IMG/VR virus record: IMGVR_UViG_3300027963_000253
Location: 1 to 28,849 of that record
Source: a virus
Length of the DNA: 28,849 nucleotides
Reading direction: 5' to 3' (one strand)
Part shown: piece after piece, positions 1 through 8,776 of the stretch
Layout: each line of letters starts with the position of its first letter
Numbering within the stretch: position 1 is the first letter of the stretch
Made by a program: the position numbers and the translations under genes
The notes under the pieces: model-generated
What the model saw: only the letters and a program-made list of their open reading frames with translations
Told to the model about the DNA's origin: nothing
The model's database searches: none

Positions 1-285
1 GCCTGCATCGTCCACGCAGAGTCCAGCGTGCCGGTTGTGGAAGGATCTCTGGCTACCACCCGCAAAGTTACTTTTACTTGTTCTATTATGACGCCTCTGG
101 AAGTGGCCAGCACGGTGACGGCTCATCGGACTAACTTCGACTGGCTTAACACAAAGCTGGCGGCCGTGACGACCATAGCCGGAGCAATCCTGATGGGCGG
201 CTACTTGGGCGAAGAAAGCACTGGGAGCAACGACAAGGTGATGGAAGATTCGGTGAAATTCACCGCCTTCGTCACGCCCAGTTGA
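1..285 (+). CDS. Tail completion/terminator candidate, 5' partial
   Basis: The reading frame is open from the first base of the window, so the gene begins outside it; a GTG at 28 is only an internal possible start. The visible 94 residues are rich in beta-prone residues and end in FTAFVTPS. I do not recognise a family. The position directly before two small tail proteins and a tape-measure gene is where siphoviruses usually carry a tail completion or terminator protein, so that role is inferred from order only. The next gene follows after 19 bases with its own Shine-Dalgarno sequence. Confidence 0.5.
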   Translation, partial: ACIVHAESSVPVVEGSLATTRKVTFTCSIMTPLEVASTVTAHRTNFDWLNTKLAAVTTIAGAILMGGYLGEESTGSNDKVMEDSVKFTAFVTPS

Positions 286-304
286 CACGTAAAGGAACGA
301 CAAT

Positions 305-571
305 ATGGCGATGACATACGGAGTGACGGCTGGAATTTCCCAAAACATCAGCAACACGGACGAGTACGTCTACATCACGGGAACAGACGGCACCGTAGTA
401 AAACACTTCAAGAAGTACAAGAGAGTGGAAACGGTGACTGAAACGTTGCCAGATTCTTTTGCTCACCCTGGTGTGTCTGGCGCCACAGCTTTCCGCCAAG
501 AACTCCGCTTATCCAATACAGATTTTGCCAGGCTTACCAATACGGCCGTCACCTTCAGCACGATCGCCTAA
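305..571 (+). CDS. Small phage structural protein, unknown
   Basis: This 88-residue protein is preceded by AAAGGAA about eight bases before ATG 305, which fixes the start (a second ATG lies two codons in). It is polar, has no membrane segment or signal, and contains a YVYITGTDGTVV stretch that looks like a beta hairpin. No family is recognised. It lies between the partial upstream gene and a tail-tube candidate, all on the plus strand with short gaps, so it is probably a virion or tail-assembly component. Confidence 0.6.
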   Translation: MAMTYGVTAGISQNISNTDEYVYITGTDGTVVKHFKKYKRVETVTETLPDSFAHPGVSGATAFRQELRLSNTDFARLTNTAVTFSTIA

Positions 572-583
572 GGAAAAAATTAT

Positions 584-904
584 ATGCCATACAAAGGATT
601 TACAGGGGTAACAAGCATTACTGGGATTGAGGAATTTATTTCGTTGAGCATCACTGGTGAACTAACGGAGATCGTTATCGATCCCGGCACATCCAACACC
701 GCACCTACCGTCACTACCTACTACAATCCACGTTATAATGTGTCGATCGAGGGCATTAGCTCTGGCGCTTCCGTTCCGGCTGCATTTACCGTTGGCGGTA
801 ATAGCTACGTAAAGACGGGCGAATCCTATACCAAGACCGTCGGCGATGTGGTCAAGGTTAGCGTTACTGGCGTCTATAATCCGAACAGCACGCTTGCCTC
901 GTAA
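584..904 (+). CDS. Putative tail tube (major tail) protein
   Basis: The 106-residue product is almost entirely beta-prone and glycine/threonine-rich, with a late GDVVKVSVTGVYN segment that resembles the closing strands of small siphovirus tube proteins. AAGGA lies just upstream of ATG 584. Siphovirus gene order (tube, chaperone, tape measure) supports a tube role: the tape-measure gene begins 1.5 kb downstream with a chaperone-position gene between. No sequence motif proves it, and another small virion protein is possible. Confidence 0.5.
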   Translation: MPYKGFTGVTSITGIEEFISLSITGELTEIVIDPGTSNTAPTVTTYYNPRYNVSIEGISSGASVPAAFTVGGNSYVKTGESYTKTVGDVVKVSVTGVYNPNSTLAS

Positions 905-918
905 TCGATAGGACGGCG

Positions 919-1482
919 ATGAATCGCCACTTTGCCGAATCATTCCTGAATCGTCAGGATCACCGCGTCCTAGGCTTGCCACTCCTGCCGCTTTCCTTGT
1001 GGCACATGTTTAATCTTGAGGTCGCTCAATCGCCCTACTTTATCGGAGGCTCGTTTCCATCAGCCAGAGATCTGCGGCTTGCGGTAAACATCTGTCGGAC
1101 GCCGTATCCGCAGCTGCCGGATCTATCCGATCGCAGGCTGTGGCTGGATTGGTTTAGAAGCTGGCGGTGTGAATTTCTGATTGAGACGACTAAGTTTCGC
1201 GCCTACCTAGATGATTTTAACGCTTTGCCCCAGCTCTGGCAGCCGGATAGAAAACAGAGCAGCGGCCGGGAAGCTACGGGCTTACCCTGGTCGCTGGCCA
1301 TCGTTTCCGGCGTGTGTGGGGCAACCGGCTGGGATGAGGCAAAGGTATGGAACATGCCGATCGGGCAGGCGTACTGGTACCACGTAGCGTTTGCCATGCA
1401 GAACGGTAGCACTGTGGATCTGCTTTCCGAGGGTGAGCTGATGGCGATCGAGGCCGTTCGAGCCAGGAGGGCGGGGAAGTGA
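919..1482 (+). CDS. Tail assembly chaperone candidate
   Basis: The product is 187 residues, tryptophan- and arginine-rich, with no signal peptide. Near the C-terminus it has WNMPIGQAYWYHVAFAMQNG, a helical segment of the type seen in small proteins placed before tape-measure genes. Siphoviruses usually encode tail assembly chaperones here, often with a programmed frameshift; I see no convincing slippery heptamer near the end. The stop overlaps the next start as GTGA at 1479, indicating coupled translation. The role rests on position and general character, not on a recognised domain. Confidence 0.45.
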   Translation: MNRHFAESFLNRQDHRVLGLPLLPLSLWHMFNLEVAQSPYFIGGSFPSARDLRLAVNICRTPYPQLPDLSDRRLWLDWFRSWRCEFLIETTKFRAYLDDFNALPQLWQPDRKQSSGREATGLPWSLAIVSGVCGATGWDEAKVWNMPIGQAYWYHVAFAMQNGSTVDLLSEGELMAIEAVRARRAGK

Positions 1483-2402
1483 ATCGTACAGCATTAAGCC
1501 AAGCCACTGGTCAGGTGCAGTTTGAAGTGGATGATGCAGATTTTCGCGCCGCCTTGATGCACTTTTATCGAAATTCAAAACAAAGTTTAGGCGAGGTAAT
1601 TCGTTCACAATCGCGATTGGTTGCTGTAAATCTTGTTTTTCAAACACAACCTTTTGGCGGATCTAAAGCAACAACTGGACAAGATGCTTCGGGCAAAATA
1701 CTTGGGGAGGGAGCGATTGAAAGAGATATCAGAAAAGTCTACAAAACAGCGTCGGATGTTTTTAGAGATGTTGCAAAAACAAGCGTTCAGGCTGCTCGCG
1801 GATTTGTTTCTTATATTAAATCCGGCAATTTGGATGAGGCTCGCAAGATACTTCAACGTGTAAATTTAAGGCAACATTCTGAAGGTGCTGCAAACCTTGG
1901 AAGCAGGCTTAATTCAGCTTTCATATCAAACTTTGATGGCGGCCAGTCTCATCGTGAAGCACTTGCACCAATTCCAAGAAGGCCAAGAATTAAAAAGAAT
2001 CAAAAGCCTTTGATGATTGTTCAAGGCATGGGGCCGCTTAAAGCTTACATTAAAGAAGTGCAGAAACGTGTTGGTATTGCAAAATCTGGCTGGGCATCAT
2101 GTGCCGTAATTCTTGGCGGAACTCGCGGCCGTTCTGCAACAAATGTGGAAGGCGTAAGTCAGCAATCTGTTCCAGCGTGGGTGAAGAGACACGCTGGGAA
2201 CAAAGGATCTGGCACAGTAATCGATCGTTCTAATTCAGTCGGAGACGCCTACGTCGACATGGTCAATCACGTCCCTTGGATTCGCAACTGCCTAAACGCT
2301 GGGCAACAGAAGGCGGCTCTTGACATACAGAGAGAGAAAATGGAAAAGGCAATCGATAAAGCTCTTGAATACGAGGCCGGATCCGCAGGATTTAATAGGT
2401 AG
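1479..2402 (+). CDS. Minor tail/morphogenesis protein, unknown
   Basis: The 307-residue protein starts at GTG 1479 inside the GTGA overlap with the previous stop. The first 25 or so codons share the GC-richer usage of the upstream gene, then composition turns AT-rich until about 2200. The C-terminal half contains VGIAKSGWASCAVILGGTRG and PAWVKRH, followed by a charged helix, giving a largely helical, basic protein. I cannot assign a family with certainty; a head-tail or tail-completion role is plausible because it sits directly before the tape measure. Confidence 0.55.
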   Translation: MNRTALSQATGQVQFEVDDADFRAALMHFYRNSKQSLGEVIRSQSRLVAVNLVFQTQPFGGSKATTGQDASGKILGEGAIERDIRKVYKTASDVFRDVAKTSVQAARGFVSYIKSGNLDEARKILQRVNLRQHSEGAANLGSRLNSAFISNFDGGQSHREALAPIPRRPRIKKNQKPLMIVQGMGPLKAYIKEVQKRVGIAKSGWASCAVILGGTRGRSATNVEGVSQQSVPAWVKRHAGNKGSGTVIDRSNSVGDAYVDMVNHVPWIRNCLNAGQQKAALDIQREKMEKAIDKALEYEAGSAGFNR

Positions 2403-2405
2403 TTT

Positions 2406-3785
2406 ATGGGATCCGAACTCAAGGTAAGGGTAGGAATCAATCATGCTGGGTTTGCTACTGGGCTAAAAAGCATGGAAAGTATGGTTTCAAACTTTGCTGG
2501 AAAGGCTGCAGGCGCACTTGGAGCTGCGATTGGAATACATGCCCTTTATGAGTCTGCTAAGGGAGGAATTGAATTAGCTGACAGACTGGATGATCTTTCA
2601 AAACGATTTGATATTAGCGCCACAAAATTGCAAATGCTTGGCAACGTAGCCGGACAAGAAGGAGCAGGATTAGAAGAAGTTGCACAATCCTTAAAGTTTC
2701 TAGGAAAAAACGCACAAGACGCAGCAAGTGGTGGATCAACTGAACTTTTGGATATCTTCACAAACCTTGGCCTCACAATCCAAGATCTTAAAACATTAAA
2801 GGCAGATGAGATATTTTTAAGGGTTGCTGACGCATTTAACTCTGGAAAGTATGCGGGACAAGAGCTTGTGATTCTTAGCAAACTACTGGGTCGTGGATTT
2901 GAGCAGCTAGCTCCATTGATTCGCATGTCGCGGGAGGAGCTAGAAAAGATTGGAAAAAGCAAGGGTACATTTACCTCTGACGAGGACATAAAGCAACTGG
3001 CTCAAGTCGCAGACTTTATGGAGAAGATTGCTAATTTAAAAAATATCATGGCTGCCGATGTAACGCTTGGATTCATGAAATCCTTTAAGGAGTTTCTATC
3101 CGCTGGGGAGTCTGGGTCTGTTGCTGAAAAACTGAAAAAAATGCTTTTCCCAGATTCTACTGAAAAAGGAAAAAACCCTATCGATACAAAGCAGCAGCTT
3201 GCAGTTCGTGAAGCTGCTGACAAAGCCTTTGCCGAAAGCGAGAAAGCGGCCGCCAAGCATGAACTACGCCTAATCGACGCTCAGGTTCAAGGCAAGGAAG
3301 AGGCGGAAAAGATGAAGGCCGACATTGAGGAGAAATACCGCCAACGCAGTCTGGATCGTGAGATGGAGATGGCAAAGCGTAAGGCAGATTTAATTCCACA
3401 GCTGCAAGACTTAGAAGCAGCAAGGGCTGGGCCACAGGCTGAAATGAAGCTACTTGAAGAAAGGGCAAGAACTGCAGCTGATCTGGCTAGAAATACTGGA
3501 AGTCTTACAGATGTAACTAATGCGCAAAAACTTGCCCTTGAATTGCAAAAAGCAAAAGAATCTGAATTTACAAAAAGAGGTTTTGGCGAGGATTCATTTG
3601 CAAGGGCAAAAGCCGCAACAGACAGCATGATCGGAATGTTGCCACAAGCATCACAGTATCGTGACATTCCATCCAGCACGGAGGCACAACGCACGCAACC
3701 TGTGAGACTAGAAAACCCACCCGACCTACAAGGCGTACTGGATAAGCTGGATCTGCTTATCAAAAACGCCGGGGTATTCAGCTAA
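2406..3785 (+). CDS. Tail tape measure protein
   Basis: The 459-residue product has the usual tape-measure layout. An N-terminal glycine/alanine-rich hydrophobic stretch (about residues 25-60) is followed by the phage-typical LADRLDDLSKRFDISATKLQ region, a LSKLLGRGFEQLAPLI segment, and a long charged helical part rich in alanine, glutamate and lysine (about 270-400). Tape measures set tail length at roughly 0.15 nm per residue, so a short tail of about 70 nm is implied if uncleaved. The gene is AT-richer than most of its neighbours. Its stop overlaps the next start as TAATG. Confidence 0.9.
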   Translation: MGSELKVRVGINHAGFATGLKSMESMVSNFAGKAAGALGAAIGIHALYESAKGGIELADRLDDLSKRFDISATKLQMLGNVAGQEGAGLEEVAQSLKFLGKNAQDAASGGSTELLDIFTNLGLTIQDLKTLKADEIFLRVADAFNSGKYAGQELVILSKLLGRGFEQLAPLIRMSREELEKIGKSKGTFTSDEDIKQLAQVADFMEKIANLKNIMAADVTLGFMKSFKEFLSAGESGSVAEKLKKMLFPDSTEKGKNPIDTKQQLAVREAADKAFAESEKAAAKHELRLIDAQVQGKEEAEKMKADIEEKYRQRSLDREMEMAKRKADLIPQLQDLEAARAGPQAEMKLLEERARTAADLARNTGSLTDVTNAQKLALELQKAKESEFTKRGFGEDSFARAKAATDSMIGMLPQASQYRDIPSSTEAQRTQPVRLENPPDLQGVLDKLDLLIKNAGVFS

Positions 3786-4576
3786 TGGCTAGGGGCAGCA
3801 GCGCAAGTGGCGGGGCTAACGCATCTGTGCAAAACACTGGCATCGAGATGCTGGGCGGTGGCGGAAGTTATCAAGCCACCGGCAAAACCACCATCAATAA
3901 AAAGTATTTTGTCACTCAATTTGCACAGCTCGAAACTGCTCCAAAAATAAACGGCTATCAGGCAACCAACATCAGTTATACTAGGATAAACGACACTGCC
4001 TACGAGCAGTCCGTCACCTACGAGGCGATGACAGAAGCATCCTCAAGCGAGACGGGCGGGGTAGTGTGGCTGCAGTCTGGCGTTAAGGGAACGTTTGAAA
4101 TGTTTTGTTCTTTTGAAAGCAAGCCGATCGAGCTACATCCCCGCATCGATAAACTTTCTGTAGATTTTGGCGGGTACTTTACGCCAGATGGATTTGCAAA
4201 ATGGCCGCCTACTTACACTCCGACATCAGGCGGAGGATTAGGATCTGGCAATACTGTAGCTAATCCTATGTTTGGAGTTACCCGCTACAAAGAGGTCACG
4301 CTAACCTTGCGTCACACCTACTTTACGAAAAGTGTAAATCCTAACATTTGGGATACCGCAGGCCGGGTCGTAGATAAATTGCCAGCGGGCATCCCCATCC
4401 CAAGGGGCGAAAAGGATAAGGACGGAAAAGAAATACCGAGAAAATGGATGATGCAGGCTCCAGCCGTCAGCAGGCAAGGCGAGGCGTGGCAAGTGGTGCA
4501 GGAGTATGTGCTGCTGGATTCTAAGGGTGTGGCTGACGGAATGTATGAAAAGGGCACCGTACCAGGGGCCACATGA
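3785..4576 (+). CDS. Distal tail/minor tail protein, unknown
   Basis: The 263-residue protein begins at ATG 3785, sharing one base with the tape-measure stop. It has a glycine/serine-rich N-terminus, then mixed beta segments, including LSVDFGGYFTPDGFAKWPP and an acidic-basic loop (GEKDKDGKEIPRKW) near residue 210. No signal or membrane segment is present. In siphoviruses the genes right after the tape measure build the tail tip, so a tail-tip role is likely, but no known distal tail family is recognised. It overlaps the next gene by ATGA at 4573. Confidence 0.6.
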   Translation: MARGSSASGGANASVQNTGIEMLGGGGSYQATGKTTINKKYFVTQFAQLETAPKINGYQATNISYTRINDTAYEQSVTYEAMTEASSSETGGVVWLQSGVKGTFEMFCSFESKPIELHPRIDKLSVDFGGYFTPDGFAKWPPTYTPTSGGGLGSGNTVANPMFGVTRYKEVTLTLRHTYFTKSVNPNIWDTAGRVVDKLPAGIPIPRGEKDKDGKEIPRKWMMQAPAVSRQGEAWQVVQEYVLLDSKGVADGMYEKGTVPGAT

Positions 4577-5163
4577 TCCCCGACGAGCTTAAGGCGGACA
4601 AGGGCGACAAGATCCTGCCTAAGTTCAAAAAGCTGGTCGCTTGGATCGACAGCCAGCGCCTAGTCTCCGTAGACGATCGAGTCCTAATTAACTCAACTCC
4701 GAACGGCTCTCTAGTTTCCATGGTGGATCGGCCGCCGACAATCTCTACCCCACTGCAAGTGCGATTCAACGGGACAAAGTTTTTCAGCATTAGCGAGGGC
4801 TACATTAACGGCAAACTTCCGCAGATCAAACCCAGCACAGGCGAACTGCAAGACATCGTCGATCCAGATGGCGTGCCAGCACCGCCGGCAAAACTTCCAG
4901 AAGAACGTCCAATTTTAGTGTGTGCTCTAGTGGTATTTGATGAAACTTATAAACTAAAATCCAGCGAGATCGTGTGGAGAAAGCCTGACGAAATACAACG
5001 CACGGGCAGTGCGAACTACGCCGCAAAAGACAAAACCACCTCTGGGTTAATTCCTCTGGCTTACTTGCGTAAGAATAACTTCATTCAATTCGTCACTCAC
5101 AATCTGCAAGTGCGTGCCTATGTTCACAACGGCTCGCACCGCGTGATCTACTGGCCTGCGTGA
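4573..5163 (+). CDS. Tail-tip protein, unknown
   Basis: The 196-residue product begins at ATG 4573 within an ATGA overlap and ends in a GTGA overlap with the next gene. It is mixed alpha/beta with a proline-rich linker around residues 95-112 (DGVPAPPAKLPEERP). No catalytic motif is visible. Its place in a tightly coupled block between tape measure and fibres suggests a structural tail-tip protein. I do not recognise the family. Confidence 0.6.
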   Translation: MIPDELKADKGDKILPKFKKLVAWIDSQRLVSVDDRVLINSTPNGSLVSMVDRPPTISTPLQVRFNGTKFFSISEGYINGKLPQIKPSTGELQDIVDPDGVPAPPAKLPEERPILVCALVVFDETYKLKSSEIVWRKPDEIQRTGSANYAAKDKTTSGLIPLAYLRKNNFIQFVTHNLQVRAYVHNGSHRVIYWPA

Positions 5164-6191
5164 AATACACATCCCGGCTATGGCAAAATCTACTGCACAA
5201 GGTGGAGCAGTATCTGCCCATCAAGTTCGATTACACTGGAGCTGGTAGCAGGCCGCACCCATGGCAAATCACGGCTGACTATTATACCGATCCAATCGCA
5301 AACATCTCCTACTGGCGGGCGTTTTTGTTGCCGGGCTTAGTCAACGGATTCCCAGCTAAAATTACGATGCAATACTCGGACGCTCCGCTGGCCTCGCAGG
5401 AGCGTATAAGGCTGGAAAACATTGAGGCAAAAAAGCCTGCACCAAAAAAGACGGATCGGGTCGACATCTATCTGGATGAGCGGGCTGCGGTTAAGCTCTC
5501 TTTTCGCAAGATAGGATCTGATGCTGATCCGTTATCGATTTCTGGAGACGCTGACAGTGGCAGCGTGACAGGCGTGTTTGAGAAGGTGCCTGACTTTTTT
5601 AAAAGGCTAGGCGTGGCAGATGCCCAAACAAATCTTCTAACCGACAAGGCTGAAACCCAGCGCCTTTTGCTTGCTTGCGATATAGTCCTGAATCAACCGC
5701 GAGTATCCCTAACAAATACAATTACCCTAAATTCACAGACACTATTGACCACCCTAGTTAGCGTCAATCCAGGCTTTATAACTCCAGCGGATCGAGAGCC
5801 AACGGTTGTCGCTTTGCCGAAATTTGTCCCGCTAGAAATAACAACAGTTTTTGCTGACATATTCTTTCAGAGATTTGTAGACAGCGACTTGGATCAACTT
5901 CACCTAAGCACCGTATATCTCTTGTCGCCCGTATTGCCACTGCTAGATCCGACGGATTTGTCTGGATGGCAGCCTTATATTAAATACAACTGTCATCACA
6001 ATTTAGTCCACGCAACAAAGCAGATCGAGAAGCGCCAAGAGTTTGAGCCTATAAGATTGGTTGTGCCTTTGGCGGCAGGATTAGCCCAGCCTATCATCGA
6101 TTACATTCTGGCTGAAAATAACTTCTTCGCCCAGCTGGCCTTAGACTTTTACCAGCAGCGAAAACTAGACGGAAAGTTCTACGCCGTATGA
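5160..6191 (+). CDS. Tail-tip protein, unknown
   Basis: This 343-residue protein uses GTG 5160, overlapping the preceding stop. It is rich in aromatic and beta-branched residues, with no signal or transmembrane segment. The C-terminal 60 residues (from about FEPIRLVVPLAAG) look alpha-helical. The gene lies mid-block in the tail-tip operon and overlaps the next start as ATGA at 6188. No family is recognised; a baseplate or tail-tip hub component is the most likely role from position. Confidence 0.6.
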   Translation: MKYTSRLWQNLLHKVEQYLPIKFDYTGAGSRPHPWQITADYYTDPIANISYWRAFLLPGLVNGFPAKITMQYSDAPLASQERIRLENIEAKKPAPKKTDRVDIYLDERAAVKLSFRKIGSDADPLSISGDADSGSVTGVFEKVPDFFKRLGVADAQTNLLTDKAETQRLLLACDIVLNQPRVSLTNTITLNSQTLLTTLVSVNPGFITPADREPTVVALPKFVPLEITTVFADIFFQRFVDSDLDQLHLSTVYLLSPVLPLLDPTDLSGWQPYIKYNCHHNLVHATKQIEKRQEFEPIRLVVPLAAGLAQPIIDYILAENNFFAQLALDFYQQRKLDGKFYAV

Positions 6192-6382
6192 GCCTCGACA
6201 AATCAGCCGAGCGTCGCAAAAAGATCATTGAGGAAAACCGCAGACTGCGAAAGCTAGGCGTTTTGCAACTAACTGAGCCAGGGCCGTGGTATCCAATAGC
6301 TGCCGGCGTGCAGTTCGATCCAGCCTTCTTTAAGGGCTTTACGGAGCAGGAGACAGGGATTGACACGCCTCCCGCAAAGTAA
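6188..6382 (+). CDS. Small tail-region protein
   Basis: The 64-residue protein starts in an ATGA overlap. Its first 25 residues form a strongly basic helix (SAERRKKIIEENRRLRKLG), followed by a proline/aromatic segment (TEPGPWYPIAAGVQFDPAFF). It may be an assembly factor or a small linker between tail-tip and fibre proteins; no family is recognised. The next gene starts three bases after the stop. Confidence 0.55.
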   Translation: MSLDKSAERRKKIIEENRRLRKLGVLQLTEPGPWYPIAAGVQFDPAFFKGFTEQETGIDTPPAK

Positions 6383-6384
6383 CC

Positions 6385-8772
6385 ATGGCCACACTCCTTT
6401 ACGGTAACATTTCCCAGAAAACGGCCAGCTACACGATTGAGCCTGGTTCAATTACTCTGCCCACAGTCGTGCAGGGAGATATGTTCACGCTTGCGGTGCG
6501 CCTTACCGAGACATCCAACAACACCACCACAGTCACCGCTCCCTCCATCTATTCCGCCCGCCTAAGCTACGGCCCGGTGGATGTGGCGCCTACGGCTGGC
6601 ACGTTCAAAGTGCGGGTTAACGCCGTCACATCCAGCGCCATCACGCTAGGGTCTACGGCCGCCAGCGTGGCCGCCGTCTTGAACAGCATCTCAGCCGCTA
6701 CCGGCTGGAGCGTCACGGAAGATCAAGGATCCTACATCGTCGGCAGGACGGCCAACTGGACGACCACAAGCGGCATCACCATCGTTCAAAACGAGCTAGT
6801 ACCAGACAGCTTTGTCCGGGTGACTAGCTATTCCGCCAACAACACATTCTACCAAGAGTTACGCCCGATGCAGTCCCCGCTGGCTTACACTAGCGCTTAT
6901 GGGCTGATCGTTCCGCCAGCTCCTACCATCACCCGCGTAGTCACAGGCTACAGTGACGCCACCACGGGCGTCTATGTGAACGAGGTGCAGCGGCTCTACA
7001 TACCGCCTGCGTTTGATACCAGCTACCAGATCTATCGTGGAACAGCTCGCACCGCCTTGCTGAACAAGGACGACGGAGCCGTCGAGATTCAGGACGCACT
7101 CACGAAGGGTTGCGTCACCGTCGGGGCAGGGGAGTCATTCCTAGTTACCAACCCGCAAAACTACACCGCCGACATTGAGTTTGCCGGAACTATGAGTGGG
7201 GCAACACAGAGCCTGCTCACGGTGGCTGTGCCCATCTCACCACAAGGCGACGTTACCTTTGACCTGGATCTAAACACCCAAGGCATGCTGGCCGCATTAC
7301 GTGGAGACTATGAAATTACGCACCCGCTGACTTGCGAAATTGGAATTAACTACGGATCAGTGGCTACGCCAAACGTGCAGTACGTCACCGTGTTCCAACA
7401 GAACATGACCGTGCAGGCCGACGGTGCGTGGACTGGTTTAGCGGCCGCTCAATCAATCAACTGGCTTAATCCCCCGCAGCCGGTCAACTACATCCCTTTC
7501 ACGACAGACCAAGTCATTACAGGCATCCAGAGCTACACAAAAGTAGTGACCGGCTCTGGCCCGTGGACGATTGCCCACAATCTTGGAACAGAAGCGATCC
7601 ACGTAACAGTTAGGGAAAATGTTGCCGGTGGGGCTATACTACAGCAGACATCTCCATACGTAGGCGTTGGAGACATTTCTGTCAGCAGTTCGACGAGTCA
7701 GTCAATAATTGTCACAAAATTAATTGGCACAGTTCCGACTCAAGGCTGGGCCGTGATGATCTCCAGTGCTGGGCCGACAAGCGTGTTCCAAGCGCACACC
7801 CACACGATCGCCCAGGTGGTATCCCTGCAGGATCAACTTAATTCCTTGGGCACTCGCCTTGCCGCTGTGGAGGATATTCTGCCAGCCACAGGCATCAGCT
7901 CCAGCTCCAGCGTCACGCAGCCTTACGAGATCCCTGTGGCGGCCCGTCAATCCGTTCTTTTCACTAACGGCCTTGGCACCTGGACAACTACCGATTTAAT
8001 CCTACAGATCGGATCCGTCCCATCCGTTCAGGCTCCGCAACTACTGGAAGCGCTATCGGTTACCGTTGGCACAGCGCCCAGCACCGCATTGCCTACCGTC
8101 ACCACAGTCGACATCGTTCGCGCCTACACCTCCGGGCTGAACATCCTCGTGCCACGGATCGGTCTTATGCCTGGCGCCAGACTACCCTCCGGCACGGCCT
8201 ACATTGGGGCAGAAAGCACCCGTGGCCTTGTCTATCAGGTCGACAACTATAGCAGCGGCCGGACGTTCTATTCTAAGGCGTATGAAGCCAGCCTGTTTGA
8301 AATCCCAATCAACGACAAACTGTTTCGAGCTGGAACAAAGGCCAAGCTAGAATGGAACCTTAACGTCCAGAGCAAGGCGGCCAATGCCACTGCCCAGTGG
8401 TACTGCATTGTGGACGTTGGGACGATCACCACCGTGGCCTCTCCCGCAATACAGACGGGCAACATTTCTGACATTACTTGGAACAGCACGCCGATCTTGT
8501 CACAGCAACTGATCGTCACGGGTGAGCCGGTAAAGCACGGCATGGGCGTGGAGATCCTTGCGACTAGCGCCACCCAGATGGATGCGAACTATATGACCTA
8601 TGGGATATGGGCAAGTGCAACAACAGGCAAACCCAGCTCCCGCAACTTTATCCTACGGGGCAGGCTGGCGAACTTTGACGTCATTGATACCCAAGGCGAC
8701 GCACGCGGTTGGGTGGGCTACGCCATGCGACCTTATGGCGAGGCTGAACAGATCAAGATCGTGATCGAGTAA
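6385..8772 (+). CDS. Large tail fibre/tail-tip protein
   Basis: At 795 residues this is the largest gene in the window. It is threonine-, serine- and glycine-rich with repeated beta segments typical of phage fibre and host-contact proteins. Around residues 470-500 a histidine-rich HTHT motif precedes VVSLQDQLNSLGTRLAAVED, a short trimeric-coiled-coil-like hinge often found in fibres. The C-terminal part is again beta-rich. Composition is GC-rich and uniform. It starts the fibre block: four more structural genes follow on the same strand. The exact receptor-binding role is inferred. Confidence 0.75.
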   Translation: MATLLYGNISQKTASYTIEPGSITLPTVVQGDMFTLAVRLTETSNNTTTVTAPSIYSARLSYGPVDVAPTAGTFKVRVNAVTSSAITLGSTAASVAAVLNSISAATGWSVTEDQGSYIVGRTANWTTTSGITIVQNELVPDSFVRVTSYSANNTFYQELRPMQSPLAYTSAYGLIVPPAPTITRVVTGYSDATTGVYVNEVQRLYIPPAFDTSYQIYRGTARTALLNKDDGAVEIQDALTKGCVTVGAGESFLVTNPQNYTADIEFAGTMSGATQSLLTVAVPISPQGDVTFDLDLNTQGMLAALRGDYEITHPLTCEIGINYGSVATPNVQYVTVFQQNMTVQADGAWTGLAAAQSINWLNPPQPVNYIPFTTDQVITGIQSYTKVVTGSGPWTIAHNLGTEAIHVTVRENVAGGAILQQTSPYVGVGDISVSSSTSQSIIVTKLIGTVPTQGWAVMISSAGPTSVFQAHTHTIAQVVSLQDQLNSLGTRLAAVEDILPATGISSSSSVTQPYEIPVAARQSVLFTNGLGTWTTTDLILQIGSVPSVQAPQLLEALSVTVGTAPSTALPTVTTVDIVRAYTSGLNILVPRIGLMPGARLPSGTAYIGAESTRGLVYQVDNYSSGRTFYSKAYEASLFEIPINDKLFRAGTKAKLEWNLNVQSKAANATAQWYCIVDVGTITTVASPAIQTGNISDITWNSTPILSQQLIVTGEPVKHGMGVEILATSATQMDANYMTYGIWASATTGKPSSRNFILRGRLANFDVIDTQGDARGWVGYAMRPYGEAEQIKIVIE

Positions 8773-8776
8773 TTTT

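Noticed and set aside
919-1482. Programmed frameshift in the chaperone-position gene
   Set aside because: No slippery XXXYYYZ heptamer with a following structure was seen, and the next gene starts by a normal GTGA overlap.
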